A stretch of DNA of 64,000 bases from Acidobacteriaceae bacterium (GTDB lineage: Bacteria; Acidobacteriota; Terriglobia; Terriglobales; Acidobacteriaceae), in assembly GCA_003152695.1 (NCBI GenBank), contig PMAT01000090.1, positions 55,048-119,047 of the forward strand. Reading direction: 5' to 3'. Below the pieces are notes generated by a model. The model saw nothing but the letters and a program-made list of their open reading frames with translations, ran no database searches and had not been told where the DNA came from. Positions 16,170 to 24,668 of the stretch are shown here, in pieces. Made by a program: the position numbers and the translations under genes. The stretch's first letter is position 1. Each line of letters starts with the position of its first letter.

Positions 16170-16930
16170 GCGGTTCTCCTGTTCAGCCGGGCCTGATTGG
16201 TTAAATTCTTCATCCCTGGTTCATTCCCAGCTGGAGACACGGCCAGCTCGGGCTGGCTGGCGTCGCGGCTGTAGTTCTGATTAGTGCGATTCTTGTCTTG
16301 GTCTTGCCGGTTATCGCTCTTGGGTTGGGTCTTGGGTGCCGGTTCTTCCGGCTGCTGCTTTTCCGGGGCGGCGACGCGGCGCAAGTCACGCACCCGCGAC
16401 TCGATCTCATACACCAGGCGAAGGTTGTCGTAGTAACGAATTACGCGCGCCTGGGTCGAGGAATAAGTCCTGGCAATGCCCTTGGAGCTCAAGTCGAGCC
16501 GCCGCAGATCGCTGATATGAAGGCCAGCGATACTGAGCAGCAGCGTGATGGAGAAGAATGCCATGCCAAACGACATGGCGAAGCGCGGGGTGGCGACCGG
16601 TGCGAAGATCGGCGCCAAACGGCCCTTCACCTTGTCGAGCCAGCCCTCGCCACGTGGCGAGACTACGGCATGCTCCGACGGAAGCGCCCCTATGGTCTGC
16701 GCCAGAATGTTATGCACCAAGTGGCGCGGCGGTTCAACCTCATCCAGCCCCTCCAGCCAGTGCAGGCCGGCCGTGGCCTCTTCGACCATGGTGCGGCATG
16801 CCGGGCAGGACTGCTGGTGCGCCTCAAACGCGGCCAGCGTAGAGCCGTGCAGAGCGCCATCGATGGCTTCGGCCAGCAGGCCTTCGCACTCGACGCATTG
16901 CATTCCGGATTGGTTCTCGCTGGGCATCAA
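16166..16930 (-). CDS. Zinc-type anti-sigma factor
   Basis: A 254-residue protein with the zinc-binding anti-sigma pattern H38-x3-C42-x2-C45 (HQQSCPACR), plus C12/C15 before it. A single transmembrane helix lies near 120-140 (MSFGMAFFSITLLLSIAGL). After it a periplasmic part of about 110 residues contains a helical stretch and a Q/N/K-rich disordered tail. Anti-sigma factors of this class bind the sigma factor through the N-terminal domain and release it on an envelope signal. The start overlaps the sigma gene by 4 bp, the standard pairing. Confidence 0.85.
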   Translation of the reverse strand: MMPSENQSGMQCVECEGLLAEAIDGALHGSTLAAFEAHQQSCPACRTMVEEATAGLHWLEGLDEVEPPRHLVHNILAQTIGALPSEHAVVSPRGEGWLDKVKGRLAPIFAPVATPRFAMSFGMAFFSITLLLSIAGLHISDLRRLDLSSKGIARTYSSTQARVIRYYDNLRLVYEIESRVRDLRRVAAPEKQQPEEPAPKTQPKSDNRQDQDKNRTNQNYSRDASQPELAVSPAGNEPGMKNLTNQARLNRRTA

Positions 16931-17526
16931 CTCACCTGTCTGTAACTACGTTGTAACAGCCTCGCAAGTTCCGTTCGCCCTCGATTTATACGACTTTTCA
17001 CAGTGCCTTCAGGGACTTTGAGGACTAGGGCAATGTCTTTGTAGTCCATATCCTGGAGATCGCGCAGAATGACTGCCTCTCGCAACTCGGGAGAGAGCTT
17101 GCGCAGAGCTTTATGGACCAGCGTCTGCGCCTCCTGGCTGCGCACCCCGGCTTCGGGACCGGCGGAGGGGTCTTCCAGCTTCTCCGCCAGGGTCAGGCCA
17201 TCGTCCTGGTTGCCCGGCGTTGCCTCCAGGGAGTCGGTGATGCGGTCGTATTTTCCCTTGCGAAAGTGATCCACCAGCAGATTTCGCGTGACCGTGGTGA
17301 CCCAAGTCATAAACGAAGCCCGCGTGGTGTCGAACGTGCTTAGCGTGCGATACATTTTGATGAATACTTCCTGCGACAAGTCAGCCGCATCCTCCGGCGA
17401 TCCCGAAAAGCGATAGCAGATGTTATAGATCCGGCGATGATACTGCTGAACGATCTCCTGCCAAGCCGCAGCGTCGCCTGTAACACAGCGACGGATGAGG
17501 GCATTGACGGCTTGGATATCGTCCAA
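16927..17526 (-). CDS. ECF-type RNA polymerase sigma factor
   Basis: The 199-residue protein has region 2 (QQYHRRIYNICYRFSGSPED, then QEVFIKMYRTL) and region 4 (LSPELREAVILRDLQ, then YKDIALVLKVPEGTVKSR), as in RpoE-type sigma factors. The start is a TTG at 17526 preceded by GGGAG; a later ATG would remove region 2. It heads the five-gene operon down to 13597 and overlaps its anti-sigma gene. The region upstream holds a candidate self-recognised promoter (17580-17608). Confidence 0.9.
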   Translation of the reverse strand: MDDIQAVNALIRRCVTGDAAAWQEIVQQYHRRIYNICYRFSGSPEDAADLSQEVFIKMYRTLSTFDTTRASFMTWVTTVTRNLLVDHFRKGKYDRITDSLEATPGNQDDGLTLAEKLEDPSAGPEAGVRSQEAQTLVHKALRKLSPELREAVILRDLQDMDYKDIALVLKVPEGTVKSRINRGRTELARLLQRSYRQVS

Positions 17527-17579
17527 TCAGCGCTCCCAAGGGGCGTGACTGCTGGCCCAATCCCACTCTCTGCTAAAGA

Positions 17580-17608
17580 CTTATACGAAAAAGCACGATC
17601 AGAAGTTC
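17580..17608 (-). promoter_or_regulatory. Candidate ECF-dependent promoter of the sigma operon
   Basis: Read on the minus strand, GAACTT is followed after 17 nt by TATAAG, about 54 bp before the sigma start codon. GAACTT is the canonical -35 element of RpoE-type promoters, so autoregulation is plausible. The -10 is not the typical TCTRA. Confidence 0.4.
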
Positions 17609-17758
17609 GATCGAATCAGACAGACTCCGCCCGCTCTTGCATTGGCCAGAAACTTTGGACGTGCGGATGATTTTCGCCTGCATTGTAGCAGGGGCGGGAA
17701 GCTTCGGGCGGTGACGACGAAAGGGAACGAAGCGGGCAAACCGCACGAAGTCTCCGCA

Positions 17759-17798
17759 ATTCCCAAATTGGGAATGTTAACTACTAAAGTATTAGTTA
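17759..17798. promoter_or_regulatory. Two adjacent dyads upstream of the hybrid kinase
   Basis: ATTCCCAA-A-TTGGGAAT (17759-17775) is a perfect 8-1-8 palindrome. The next 21 bp, TAACTACTA-AAG-TATTAGTTA (17778-17798), form a second dyad with one mismatch. They lie in an otherwise empty 530-bp gap between the divergent sigma operon and the kinase gene. The gap holds no convincing coding frame. An operator for one of the two is the simplest reading; the binding protein is unknown. Confidence 0.4.
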
Positions 17799-18057
17799 GC
17801 GCGCCAGAGAGTGCTATGGATCAAAGCCTGAAAGTGGTACAATTTTATACAGGTTGCTTGGAGTTCTTCCTGTCGCGCCACGCTGGGAGGAATTGCCATC
17901 GACAACGGGCGCGCCGCCCAAAGTCCTGCGCGTTTAGGGACGAACCGGGCGCAATTTGCGGTATGCAAGCCCAGGACAAGCACGACAAATTCCGTATTTT
18001 GCGCAGTGGGATTAGGGTTTTCGGACGTGCGCCCTAGGATTGCGCGGGTCTGGCCCG

Positions 18058-20088
18058 ATGCCGCTTATTGTCATCGTCGCGCTGCTGATTGAGACTGCGC
18101 TATTGCTTTGGCTGCTCCGATGCAAGCTTAGGAGTGATCGTGAACTGGTGCGCCTGCGCCAGGAATTGGCGGCCGAATCGGCCCGCCTGCGCGACGCGGA
18201 GAATAAGCAGCAACTCCTCTTCTCCGCTAACCCCTATCCTATGTGGGTTTATGACTGTAGGACCTTGCGCTTTGTTTCGGTGAATGATGCCGCGGTGCGG
18301 ACCTACGGGTTTTCCCGCGAGGAATTCCTGGGAATGACGATCTTGGGTATCCGCCCTCCCGAGGAGACACCGGCGTTGCTGAATTATGTGAGCCATATCC
18401 ATCCTGGGTTTAACGGCATTGGAATCCGGCGCCACCGGAAAAAGGACGGCAGTCTTCTATTCGTCGAGATCAGCGGGTTCGCTTTCGAGCGCAATGGCGG
18501 TTCCTACGAATTGACACTGGCCAATGACGTCACCCAACGCAAGCTTATGGAGGAGGCGCTAATACAATCGCAGACCTCGCTGCAATCGCTGGTGGACAGT
18601 GCACCTTTCGGTATCTGCCGTACTTCGCTCGAGGAGGACCGGTTTGAATCCCTGAATCCAGCGATGCTGAAGATCCTGGGCGGCTACCGTCTCGACGAAG
18701 CCATGGGCCTGAAAATCTCTACCCAGGTCTATTCGGACCCTAGGGACCGCGGCCGCCTGATGGAGATCCTTCGGCGAAATGCAACCGTCCAGGGTTATGA
18801 ACTCAACTTGCTGCGGCGTGATGGCAGCACGGTGCCACTGCGAATCTCCGGTTCGCTGGCTAGCGACCCTCATAGCAATGCGGAATACTTCACTGGCTAT
18901 GTCGAAGACATGACCCAGCAGAGCGCGCTGGAGCAGCAGGTCCGGCAGGTGCAGAAACTGGAGGCAGTGGCCAGACTGGCAGGAGGCGTGGCTCACGATT
19001 TCAACAACATCCTGGTGGTGATCAAGCTCTCGACCGAATTGATGCTGGCTCAGACCACGCTGGATAATCCGCTCAGCAAGTCGCTGTTGCAGGTTTCCAA
19101 CGCCGCCGACCGGGCCGCCGCCCTCACCCGGCAGATGCTGGCACTGGGGCGGCAGCAGATTATGCAGGTCCGCGTCATCAACGTGAACTCCGTGGTAACC
19201 GAAACTTCGCACATGTTGTGCCGCATCATCGGAGAAGACATTCGACTGGTGACCAACCTCTGCGACACCCTGGAGAATTCCCGCCTGGATCCCAATCAGG
19301 TTGGCCAAGTGATCCTCAACCTGGCGGTCAACGCGCGCGATGCCATGCCCGAAGGCGGCGTCCTCCATCTCGAAACCTGCAACGTCGACTTAGACAATGC
19401 CTACGCCCAGGAGCATCCGCCCGTCCAACCCGGACGCTACGTGATGTTAGCGGTTAGCGACACCGGGACCGGCATCGACAAATCGATTCTGCCGCGCATT
19501 TTCGATCCCTTCTTCACCACCAAGGAAGTGGGCAAAGGCACCGGCCTGGGGCTGTCGATCGTGTACGGCATTGTGAAACAGAGCGGCGGCTACGTCTGGG
19601 TTTACAGCGAACCGGCGCATGGCACAACCTTCAAACTCTACTTCCCCGCGATTACCGCACCCTTGGAGAATCCGCTGGTGTGCAGCGAGGCGTACTCGGA
19701 GCCGAGCGGGCAAACCATCCTGATCGTCGAAGACGACGCCACCATTCGCGGCAATGTGCGTGAGTGTTTGCAGCAGTTGGGTTACCACGTCGTCGAAGCT
19801 GAGAATGGGGAGGCCGCGCTGCAGGTTTACGACCGTCTGCACGGCAAAATCGATCTGGTCCTTTCCGACCTGGTGATGCCGGGCATGGGAGGCTATGAAC
19901 TGGCGGGCCAGCTTGCCCAGCGTCACCCGGGGGTGCGAATGCTGTTCATGTCAGGCTACACGGAAGACAGTGCGGCGCGCCGCGACATCCTGTTGCAGGG
20001 TAGTGCATTTCTGCAGAAGCCATTCAGTGTCGCCGACTTGTCGACTGCCGTGCACCAGGCATTGGCGGTTCGCGCCGCCATGGCTTAA
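18058..20088 (+). CDS. PAS-PAS hybrid sensor histidine kinase with receiver domain
   Basis: One N-terminal transmembrane helix (first 20 residues) and a short coiled coil lead into two PAS domains: SANPYPMWVYD near residue 57, then DSAPFGICRTS near 180. The dimerisation/phosphoacceptor domain has GGVAHDFNNILVV (His near 312). The ATPase domain has NLAVNARDAMPEGG, DTGTGI and GTGLGLSIVYGIV. A C-terminal receiver domain follows (LIVEDDATIRGN and the acceptor Asp in LSDLVMPGMGG). It is a hybrid kinase that can pass phosphate to its own receiver. TTG 18040 is an alternative start, but ATG 18058 (MPLIVIVALL) gives the cleaner membrane anchor. No response regulator with an output domain is adjacent. 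Confidence 0.9.
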   Translation: MPLIVIVALLIETALLLWLLRCKLRSDRELVRLRQELAAESARLRDAENKQQLLFSANPYPMWVYDCRTLRFVSVNDAAVRTYGFSREEFLGMTILGIRPPEETPALLNYVSHIHPGFNGIGIRRHRKKDGSLLFVEISGFAFERNGGSYELTLANDVTQRKLMEEALIQSQTSLQSLVDSAPFGICRTSLEEDRFESLNPAMLKILGGYRLDEAMGLKISTQVYSDPRDRGRLMEILRRNATVQGYELNLLRRDGSTVPLRISGSLASDPHSNAEYFTGYVEDMTQQSALEQQVRQVQKLEAVARLAGGVAHDFNNILVVIKLSTELMLAQTTLDNPLSKSLLQVSNAADRAAALTRQMLALGRQQIMQVRVINVNSVVTETSHMLCRIIGEDIRLVTNLCDTLENSRLDPNQVGQVILNLAVNARDAMPEGGVLHLETCNVDLDNAYAQEHPPVQPGRYVMLAVSDTGTGIDKSILPRIFDPFFTTKEVGKGTGLGLSIVYGIVKQSGGYVWVYSEPAHGTTFKLYFPAITAPLENPLVCSEAYSEPSGQTILIVEDDATIRGNVRECLQQLGYHVVEAENGEAALQVYDRLHGKIDLVLSDLVMPGMGGYELAGQLAQRHPGVRMLFMSGYTEDSAARRDILLQGSAFLQKPFSVADLSTAVHQALAVRAAMA

Positions 20089-20102
20089 TGCCTGCTCGCG
20101 CT

Positions 20103-20390
20103 TCATTCTGCGCGGAACAGGCCGGCCCAGGAATCATCCAAGTTGTTCCAGCGATCACCTTCCAACCACTTGCCCTCGGAATCGGGCAGGTAGAGGACCC
20201 CGTGGCCCTGGGCGCAAACCATTTCCGTTCCTGACCCGTTGAACAAGATGCTGCCCGGCGCGCCGATGCGGACGGGAATACTCAGCCGCCGCAAACAGAC
20301 GCGGCAGCGCTTTTGTTGGTCGCGGACCGACCATGACAGTGGAGCGATCGCAAGCATCAGGAACAGCCACAAGGCCGCGCCATCGGCCAC
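20103..20390 (-). CDS. Small membrane protein with C-terminal zinc ribbon, possibly truncated
   Basis: The 95-residue frame has one hydrophobic helix (ALWLFLMLAIAPLSWSV) followed by CRVCLRRL and, further on, MVCAQGHG, a C-x2-C and C-x3-H pair that may bind zinc. It ends WNNLDDSWAGLFRAE. A GTG at 20390 with GGAG 9 nt before it can start translation. The open frame reaches back another 20 codons, to a TGA near 20453, without an ATG. In similar Acidobacteriota proteins I expect a longer N-terminal membrane part, so this could be a 5'-truncated remnant. It is convergent with the kinase. Confidence 0.55.
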   Translation of the reverse strand: MADGAALWLFLMLAIAPLSWSVRDQQKRCRVCLRRLSIPVRIGAPGSILFNGSGTEMVCAQGHGVLYLPDSEGKWLEGDRWNNLDDSWAGLFRAE

Positions 20391-20619
20391 CGGATACTCC
20401 GATCCAAGCAGGGATGTACGCCCGGTCCAGCCGGATTCGCCCCCTCCGTCGGAGGATATTCATAAATCGCCTGAACACCGCTGTGTGCAGTAGCTCACAT
20501 TCACGGCGGCGCAAAACGGGTAGGATGGATCGAACCGCTTCTCAGGGATGCATCGGCTGGCGATTCGCCGGCCATGTGGGCGGCAGAGATTCGCGTAGTT
20601 ATTTCGGGAGGAGATCAAG

Positions 20620-20865
20620 ATGGCCGAACCAAGTTACGAAGAACTGAAAGCCCGAGTCCAGGAATTGGAAAAGCAGACTCAACGCAAGCGGGGCAGCCTG
20701 GATTTCAAGGTCAGCGAAAAAGGCGGGATGAGCGTCTATGGCCTGGGACGATTCCCGGTCACCCTCTATTACGAGCAATGGATCCGGTTGCTCGACCAAG
20801 TCGATCAGATTCGCGAGTTTCTGGAAGCCAACAAGGCTGGCATGAAATTGAAGCACACGGAATGA
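20620..20865 (+). CDS. Small conserved protein, coiled-coil start
   Basis: This 81-residue protein has a strong ribosome-binding site (GGGAGGAGATCAAG before the ATG). It opens with a coiled-coil heptad stretch, SYEELKARVQELEKQ. The central part FKVSEKGGMSVYGLGRFPVTLY looks like a small beta unit, and the C-terminal helix EQWIRLLDQVDQIREFLEA ends it. I recognise the pattern from other bacterial genomes but know no function. It precedes tRNA-Arg by about 80 bp. Confidence 0.8.
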   Translation: MAEPSYEELKARVQELEKQTQRKRGSLDFKVSEKGGMSVYGLGRFPVTLYYEQWIRLLDQVDQIREFLEANKAGMKLKHTE

Positions 20866-20946
20866 TCGCTGCGGAACATTGGGGTAGCTCCGGTCCGCAA
20901 GACCCACCACGGCTATGATAGTGGCGCGTGTATAATTTTTACGAGC

Positions 20947-21023
20947 GCGCCCGTAGCTCAGCTGGATAGAGCGATTGCCTCCGGAGCAATAGGTCGGGAG
21001 TTCGAATCTCTCCGGGCGCGCCA
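20947..21023 (+). tRNA. tRNA-Arg (anticodon CCG)
   Basis: Acceptor strands GCGCCCG and CGGGCGC pair fully. D-arm GCTC/GAGC, anticodon arm ATTGC-CTCCGGA-GCAAT (anticodon CCG, reading CGG), variable loop AGGTC and T-arm GGGAG-TTCGAAT-CTCTC (one G-T pair) are all intact. The 3' CCA is encoded. Confidence 0.97.
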
Positions 21024-21096
21024 GAGACCCGTATCCTCCTAGCTGTGCGCCCCCGTCATGCTCTCTCTGATTTTTTTGAAAGTTCTCGCACAGGAC

Positions 21097-22854
21097 CTAG
21101 CGAACGGCCGCAAGGGTGTCGAGTTCTTGCTGCAACTTGCGTAAGCGCTCAAACTCGTTTTGCACGGCATTGGTACCGGCGGCCACAAGCTCTCTGGCCT
21201 TGGAAAGCGCTTGTTCGGCTGATGCGCCCACCTCGCGCAGCAGCCTGCGAACGTCGGATTCAAGCCGCAGACGGCTCTCCACCACTCGCTGTTCGACATC
21301 CCCCTGAACGCGTGAGGCGTTAGTGTCCAGAAGCTGCTCCAAAAAGTTCGCCGCGTCCTTTTGTACCCAGCGACGAATGTGAAGCGCTCCCATCACGGCA
21401 TCGAACGAGTACAACAGGGGCGACGCCGGGTGCGCGATGGTGACCATGTCGTGAAAGAAAAACCGCGAGCGGGTTCGGAAGCCATGCTCGGCATCCAACG
21501 ATTTTGGCAAGTGCGAGAAGTCAGCCGCCTGCTCCTCGGAAATTCGCAGCAGCAGCCCGTTTACCAGGTCCACGAAGCGCTGCGTGACCGCGCCATAGAG
21601 TTCCTCCGCCTGCGTCTCCTCAGTGTCCAGCCACGGCATGACATGCCGCCGAGCGACCGTCTGGGCAATCGTCATGAACTCCCTCCGCCTGCGCGGACCA
21701 AACGTGGTCGCTACAGCGCTGGTCTCGCGCTTAAACTCTTCCCGGGCGATTGGCAATACCTGCTTCAGGAATTCCTTGCGACGACCAAGCAGCGTCATCG
21801 CCAGTCTCATCTGCCCGGCCGAAAACAGGGCCCCGAGGTCCCGCAGCGATTGCTCGGCCTGGCTTACGGTCTGCCGGAGATGCGCAATCCTTTGTTCCGA
21901 GTTGGCAATCGGTTCTCTTAGCGCCCTGACGCGTTCCTCGAGCGAGCGTTGCAGCGAAGCCGAGAATCGGCGCATCCCCCGCTCCGCCGCCGCACGAGTC
22001 ATGGCCTGCCCTGATTTGCTGGCCAGGAGTTTGAGATTTTCCATCAGGTTGTTCCAGTCATCGGCATCGGTGGAGTTGTTAAGCCGATTTAGCGCGCTGA
22101 CTTCATAGATCTGGCCAACCGGCCTCTTCAGACGGTCCTCAAGAACTTTGGTTGCGAACTCCGACGCTTGCTGCCGTTCCGTAGCCGAGACGCGGTCAAT
22201 TTTGTTCAGCACGATCAGAATCTCGTCAACATTAGCGGCGACCGCCTCGATCAGCGCCACTTCCTCCCCGGAAATCGGCGGGTCGGCGCCCACGACCAGA
22301 ATGGCGGCATCGATTTGCGGTATGAAATCCCTGGTGGTTTCCGTGTTCCCGGAGAAGACAGAGCCAATTCCCGGGGTATCGACCAGGCACATTCCACTGG
22401 CCAGCAGCGGCGAAGGCAGGAAGACCTCAACTCCAGCCACTTGCTTGGAGTTTTCCGGGTTCAATTCTTCGGAAACATACTGCGGCAGCTCCTCCGGCCG
22501 AATCGTCCGCCAGCGAGTGTCGATCAGAACGCGCGCCGTTAGCCTATCTCCGTAACGTAGCACCGTGGGCACGGTGGTCACGGGCACAACCCCGGTCGGA
22601 AGTATCGGTTCTCCTACGAAGGCGTCGAGCAGGGTGGATTTGCCGCGTTTGAACTGGCCGACGCAAGCGACGAAGAAGCGCCCTTCATTGATTCGTGCGA
22701 CCAACTGCCGCACGTCGGCGCTGACCGAACCTTCGCCCAACTGCTCGGCCATTGCCGCCAGTCGATCCAGTGCTTGCGCGTGGGGAGTCCGGGCAACGGC
22801 AGCTTGGTTGGGAATCGAGATGTCATCAATGTTGTGCATCGTTCGTTGGTTCAA
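21097..22854 (-). CDS. Bacterial dynamin-like GTPase
   Basis: A GTPase of 585 residues. G1 is GQFKRGKST (66-74), the switch threonine region LPTGVVPVTTVPT follows (about 86-98), G3 is DTPGIGS (near 158) and G4 is NKID (near 216). Behind the GTPase domain comes a long helical stalk with heptad patterning, and a short hydrophobic patch near 485 that could act as membrane paddle. Bacterial dynamin-like proteins remodel or tether membranes on GTP hydrolysis; some act in phage or membrane-damage response. It is the third gene of a minus-strand operon with the AAA-type ATPase (36-bp gap) and a helical protein. The stop is close to tRNA-Arg. Confidence 0.85.
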   Translation of the reverse strand: MNQRTMHNIDDISIPNQAAVARTPHAQALDRLAAMAEQLGEGSVSADVRQLVARINEGRFFVACVGQFKRGKSTLLDAFVGEPILPTGVVPVTTVPTVLRYGDRLTARVLIDTRWRTIRPEELPQYVSEELNPENSKQVAGVEVFLPSPLLASGMCLVDTPGIGSVFSGNTETTRDFIPQIDAAILVVGADPPISGEEVALIEAVAANVDEILIVLNKIDRVSATERQQASEFATKVLEDRLKRPVGQIYEVSALNRLNNSTDADDWNNLMENLKLLASKSGQAMTRAAAERGMRRFSASLQRSLEERVRALREPIANSEQRIAHLRQTVSQAEQSLRDLGALFSAGQMRLAMTLLGRRKEFLKQVLPIAREEFKRETSAVATTFGPRRRREFMTIAQTVARRHVMPWLDTEETQAEELYGAVTQRFVDLVNGLLLRISEEQAADFSHLPKSLDAEHGFRTRSRFFFHDMVTIAHPASPLLYSFDAVMGALHIRRWVQKDAANFLEQLLDTNASRVQGDVEQRVVESRLRLESDVRRLLREVGASAEQALSKARELVAAGTNAVQNEFERLRKLQQELDTLAAVR

Positions 22855-22890
22855 CTAGGGTTCGCTCAACCACTTCCATCGCCGCGCGGA

Positions 22891-23634
22891 TCATTGACTC
22901 ACCATCGCGATTCTGTAATCAATGTACAGCGGCGCGATCTTGATCTGGTTCTCGTGACAGTACTTGGGGGTCTTGGCCATGCGAATCATTTGGAGCATGG
23001 CTCCGGGATTTCCCTCGCTGTACTCGACCACTTTATTCAGAAATTGCTCGACATTGTCCGCCGTTAAACCCTCTCGCTCGGCACAGCCTGCTGCAAAACG
23101 ACGTGCAACTTCCGGATCGAAATTTCGCAGCGCGAACCTCTCAGCTCGATCGGGAAATAGCGGCAGAACGAATCCCACATCCTCCATGTGGGCGGAACGC
23201 GATACCGCGATCACCGGGACCGACCAGTTCAACATGAGCTCACGAATTGAGGCTGCCAACGCCTGCGAGGGACGCACAAGATGGTCCACGATGACCAGAT
23301 ATTTGGAGTTGCGCAGTGCATCGCGGACCAGTCCTTTTACGGAGGTGGTGGTTTTCGCCTGCAGCGACTCCGTCCCGCGCCGGCACGACTTGGTGAGCAC
23401 GGGATGTTCCAGTTCCAACAGCGACTCCGCTAGATCTCGGTACAGCGCCTGCGGGGTCGGGTTCTGCGGACTGTACAGGACGTCAGCGAATTCCGGGAAC
23501 ACCCGCCGCAACAGCAAGGTCTTTCCAACGCCTGCGGGGCCGTGCAAGAGGAACGAACGTCGAGCCGCAAAGCGCGATCGCAATTGCTCGACCTCCTGTT
23601 CGCGTCCGAAAATTGTGAGACCGGCAAGCATCAT
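22891..23634 (-). CDS. AAA-type ATPase of STAND/ORC-like class
   Basis: The 247-residue protein begins IFGREQEVEQL, a typical entry of AAA/STAND ATPases, then a Walker A GPAGVGKT at about 33-40. A Walker B-like LVIVDH with following residues lies near 113-118, and the sensor-1-like VIAVSRSAHM near 139-148. The last 80 residues form helices (winged-helix or lid type), including NVEQFLNKVVEYSEGNPGAMLQM. The H in place of the acidic residue after Walker B (VDH instead of DE/DD) may reduce hydrolysis. It overlaps the upstream gene by 4 bp and precedes the dynamin gene, so the three products probably work together. It lacks any C-terminal sensor repeats of large STAND proteins. Confidence 0.8.
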   Translation of the reverse strand: MMLAGLTIFGREQEVEQLRSRFAARRSFLLHGPAGVGKTLLLRRVFPEFADVLYSPQNPTPQALYRDLAESLLELEHPVLTKSCRRGTESLQAKTTTSVKGLVRDALRNSKYLVIVDHLVRPSQALAASIRELMLNWSVPVIAVSRSAHMEDVGFVLPLFPDRAERFALRNFDPEVARRFAAGCAEREGLTADNVEQFLNKVVEYSEGNPGAMLQMIRMAKTPKYCHENQIKIAPLYIDYRIAMVSQ

Positions 23635-24146
23635 CCTCGTGACTTTTTGTTCCGAAGCCGGCGGGCGTCTTCAGCCTCGTCGTCGCTGCCGGCCTGCCCG
23701 TCGCCAGCATTCGAGTGGAGCACATACCCATGCAGCTCTTTGACCGTGGATTGTAGCTCCGCAATTACGCCATGAAGATCGGTGGCGCCCTGCTCCGATA
23801 CTGCGCCGTAACCTCGCATGTAATGGGGATCGAGTTCCGCGATGGCAATCTCGATGAAAGTGAGATCGACGTGAATGGCATGGGCCGCCGAGATCCGCGG
23901 CTCTTCCGGCCCGAGCGACTGCCTGGCTAAGACTTGCAGAAGTTGTACCCGAAGCCGGGCGATGTAGTCCTCGATGGTCTTCCTTTGCTGGGGAATAATG
24001 TCGCCAATATAGCCGGGAAAGACACTCTTGGAGGCCGCAGCATTCAGGGTGTCTTCGACATTCCCCAGCAACTTGTCGATGTGCTTACACGTGACCAGTA
24101 AGCGCTGGCGCTGGCTCGGATTCAACGTGATGTGGTGTTCGTGCAA
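23631..24146 (-). CDS. Helical protein of unknown function, first gene of the dynamin operon
   Basis: The 171-residue protein starts MHEHHITLNPSQRQRLL and continues with long amphipathic helices: LLVTCKHIDKLLGNVEDTL, TIEDYIARLRVQLLQVL and TDLHGVIAELQSTVKEL. The end is acidic and then basic, as in disordered tails. No membrane helix or enzyme motif is seen and I do not recognise the family. Its overlap with the ATPase gene (4 bp) implies coupled translation. By position it could be an adaptor or regulator for the ATPase/GTPase pair. Confidence 0.75.
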   Translation of the reverse strand: MHEHHITLNPSQRQRLLVTCKHIDKLLGNVEDTLNAAASKSVFPGYIGDIIPQQRKTIEDYIARLRVQLLQVLARQSLGPEEPRISAAHAIHVDLTFIEIAIAELDPHYMRGYGAVSEQGATDLHGVIAELQSTVKELHGYVLHSNAGDGQAGSDDEAEDARRLRNKKSRG

Positions 24147-24219
24147 TTCTTACTCTTCCACCGATTCGATCGCAGGCGCCAGTATCAACAAGTGCTGGCG
24201 TCTCGGCAGTCTTTCATCG

Positions 24220-24660
24220 CTACTTCACCAACAAAACCGGACAATGCGCATAGCGCAGCACCCTTTCGGACACCGATCCAAGCATCATCTTCTGAAACAG
24301 CGACGTGCCCCTTCGTCCGACGATGATCAGGTCCACTTGCTCGGTCTCGGCGCGATGGATGATCTGCTCCCCAGGATGGCCGACGACGATATCCGTCGCG
24401 ATCTCAACCCCATGCGCCTGCCCCCGTTCCACCACGCGCTTCAATCCGATTTCAAAATGCTCGCGGGCGTCATCCAGGACTGCCTCCAGTTCGACTGAGG
24501 TGGCCGGTTCGGGAAGTCTGGCTACGGCGAGGACAGAGACGGCCGACTTCTGGCAAATGCCGAACCTGATAGCCAGATCGACGGCCTTCTCCGCCAGCGG
24601 CGATCCGTCATAGCCGACCAGAATCTTCCGAAAATACGGGGTCTCGATGTTCAAGGGCAT
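24220..24660 (-). CDS. Universal stress protein, UspA family
   Basis: A 146-residue single-domain protein. KILVGYDGSPLAEKAVDLAI opens it (about 12-31), and IIVGRRGTSLFQKMMLGSVSER (about 109-130) matches the G-x2-G-x9-G-S/T ATP-binding motif of Usp proteins, so nucleotide binding is likely. The start is preceded by a good GTAGGAGGA site. It follows the antiporter by 8 bp, a pairing seen for Usp proteins that tune ion transport. Confidence 0.9.
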   Translation of the reverse strand: MPLNIETPYFRKILVGYDGSPLAEKAVDLAIRFGICQKSAVSVLAVARLPEPATSVELEAVLDDAREHFEIGLKRVVERGQAHGVEIATDIVVGHPGEQIIHRAETEQVDLIIVGRRGTSLFQKMMLGSVSERVLRYAHCPVLLVK

Positions 24661-24668
24661 ATGTCCTC

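Noticed and set aside
17642-18037. A 131-codon plus-strand frame before the hybrid kinase.
   Set aside because: No ribosome-binding site, irregular composition and no domain; two operator-like dyads lie inside it.
20155-20514. A 119-codon minus-strand frame overlapping the zinc-ribbon gene.
   Set aside because: Arg-rich sequence without domains; the CxxC/CxxxH frame is the more credible one.
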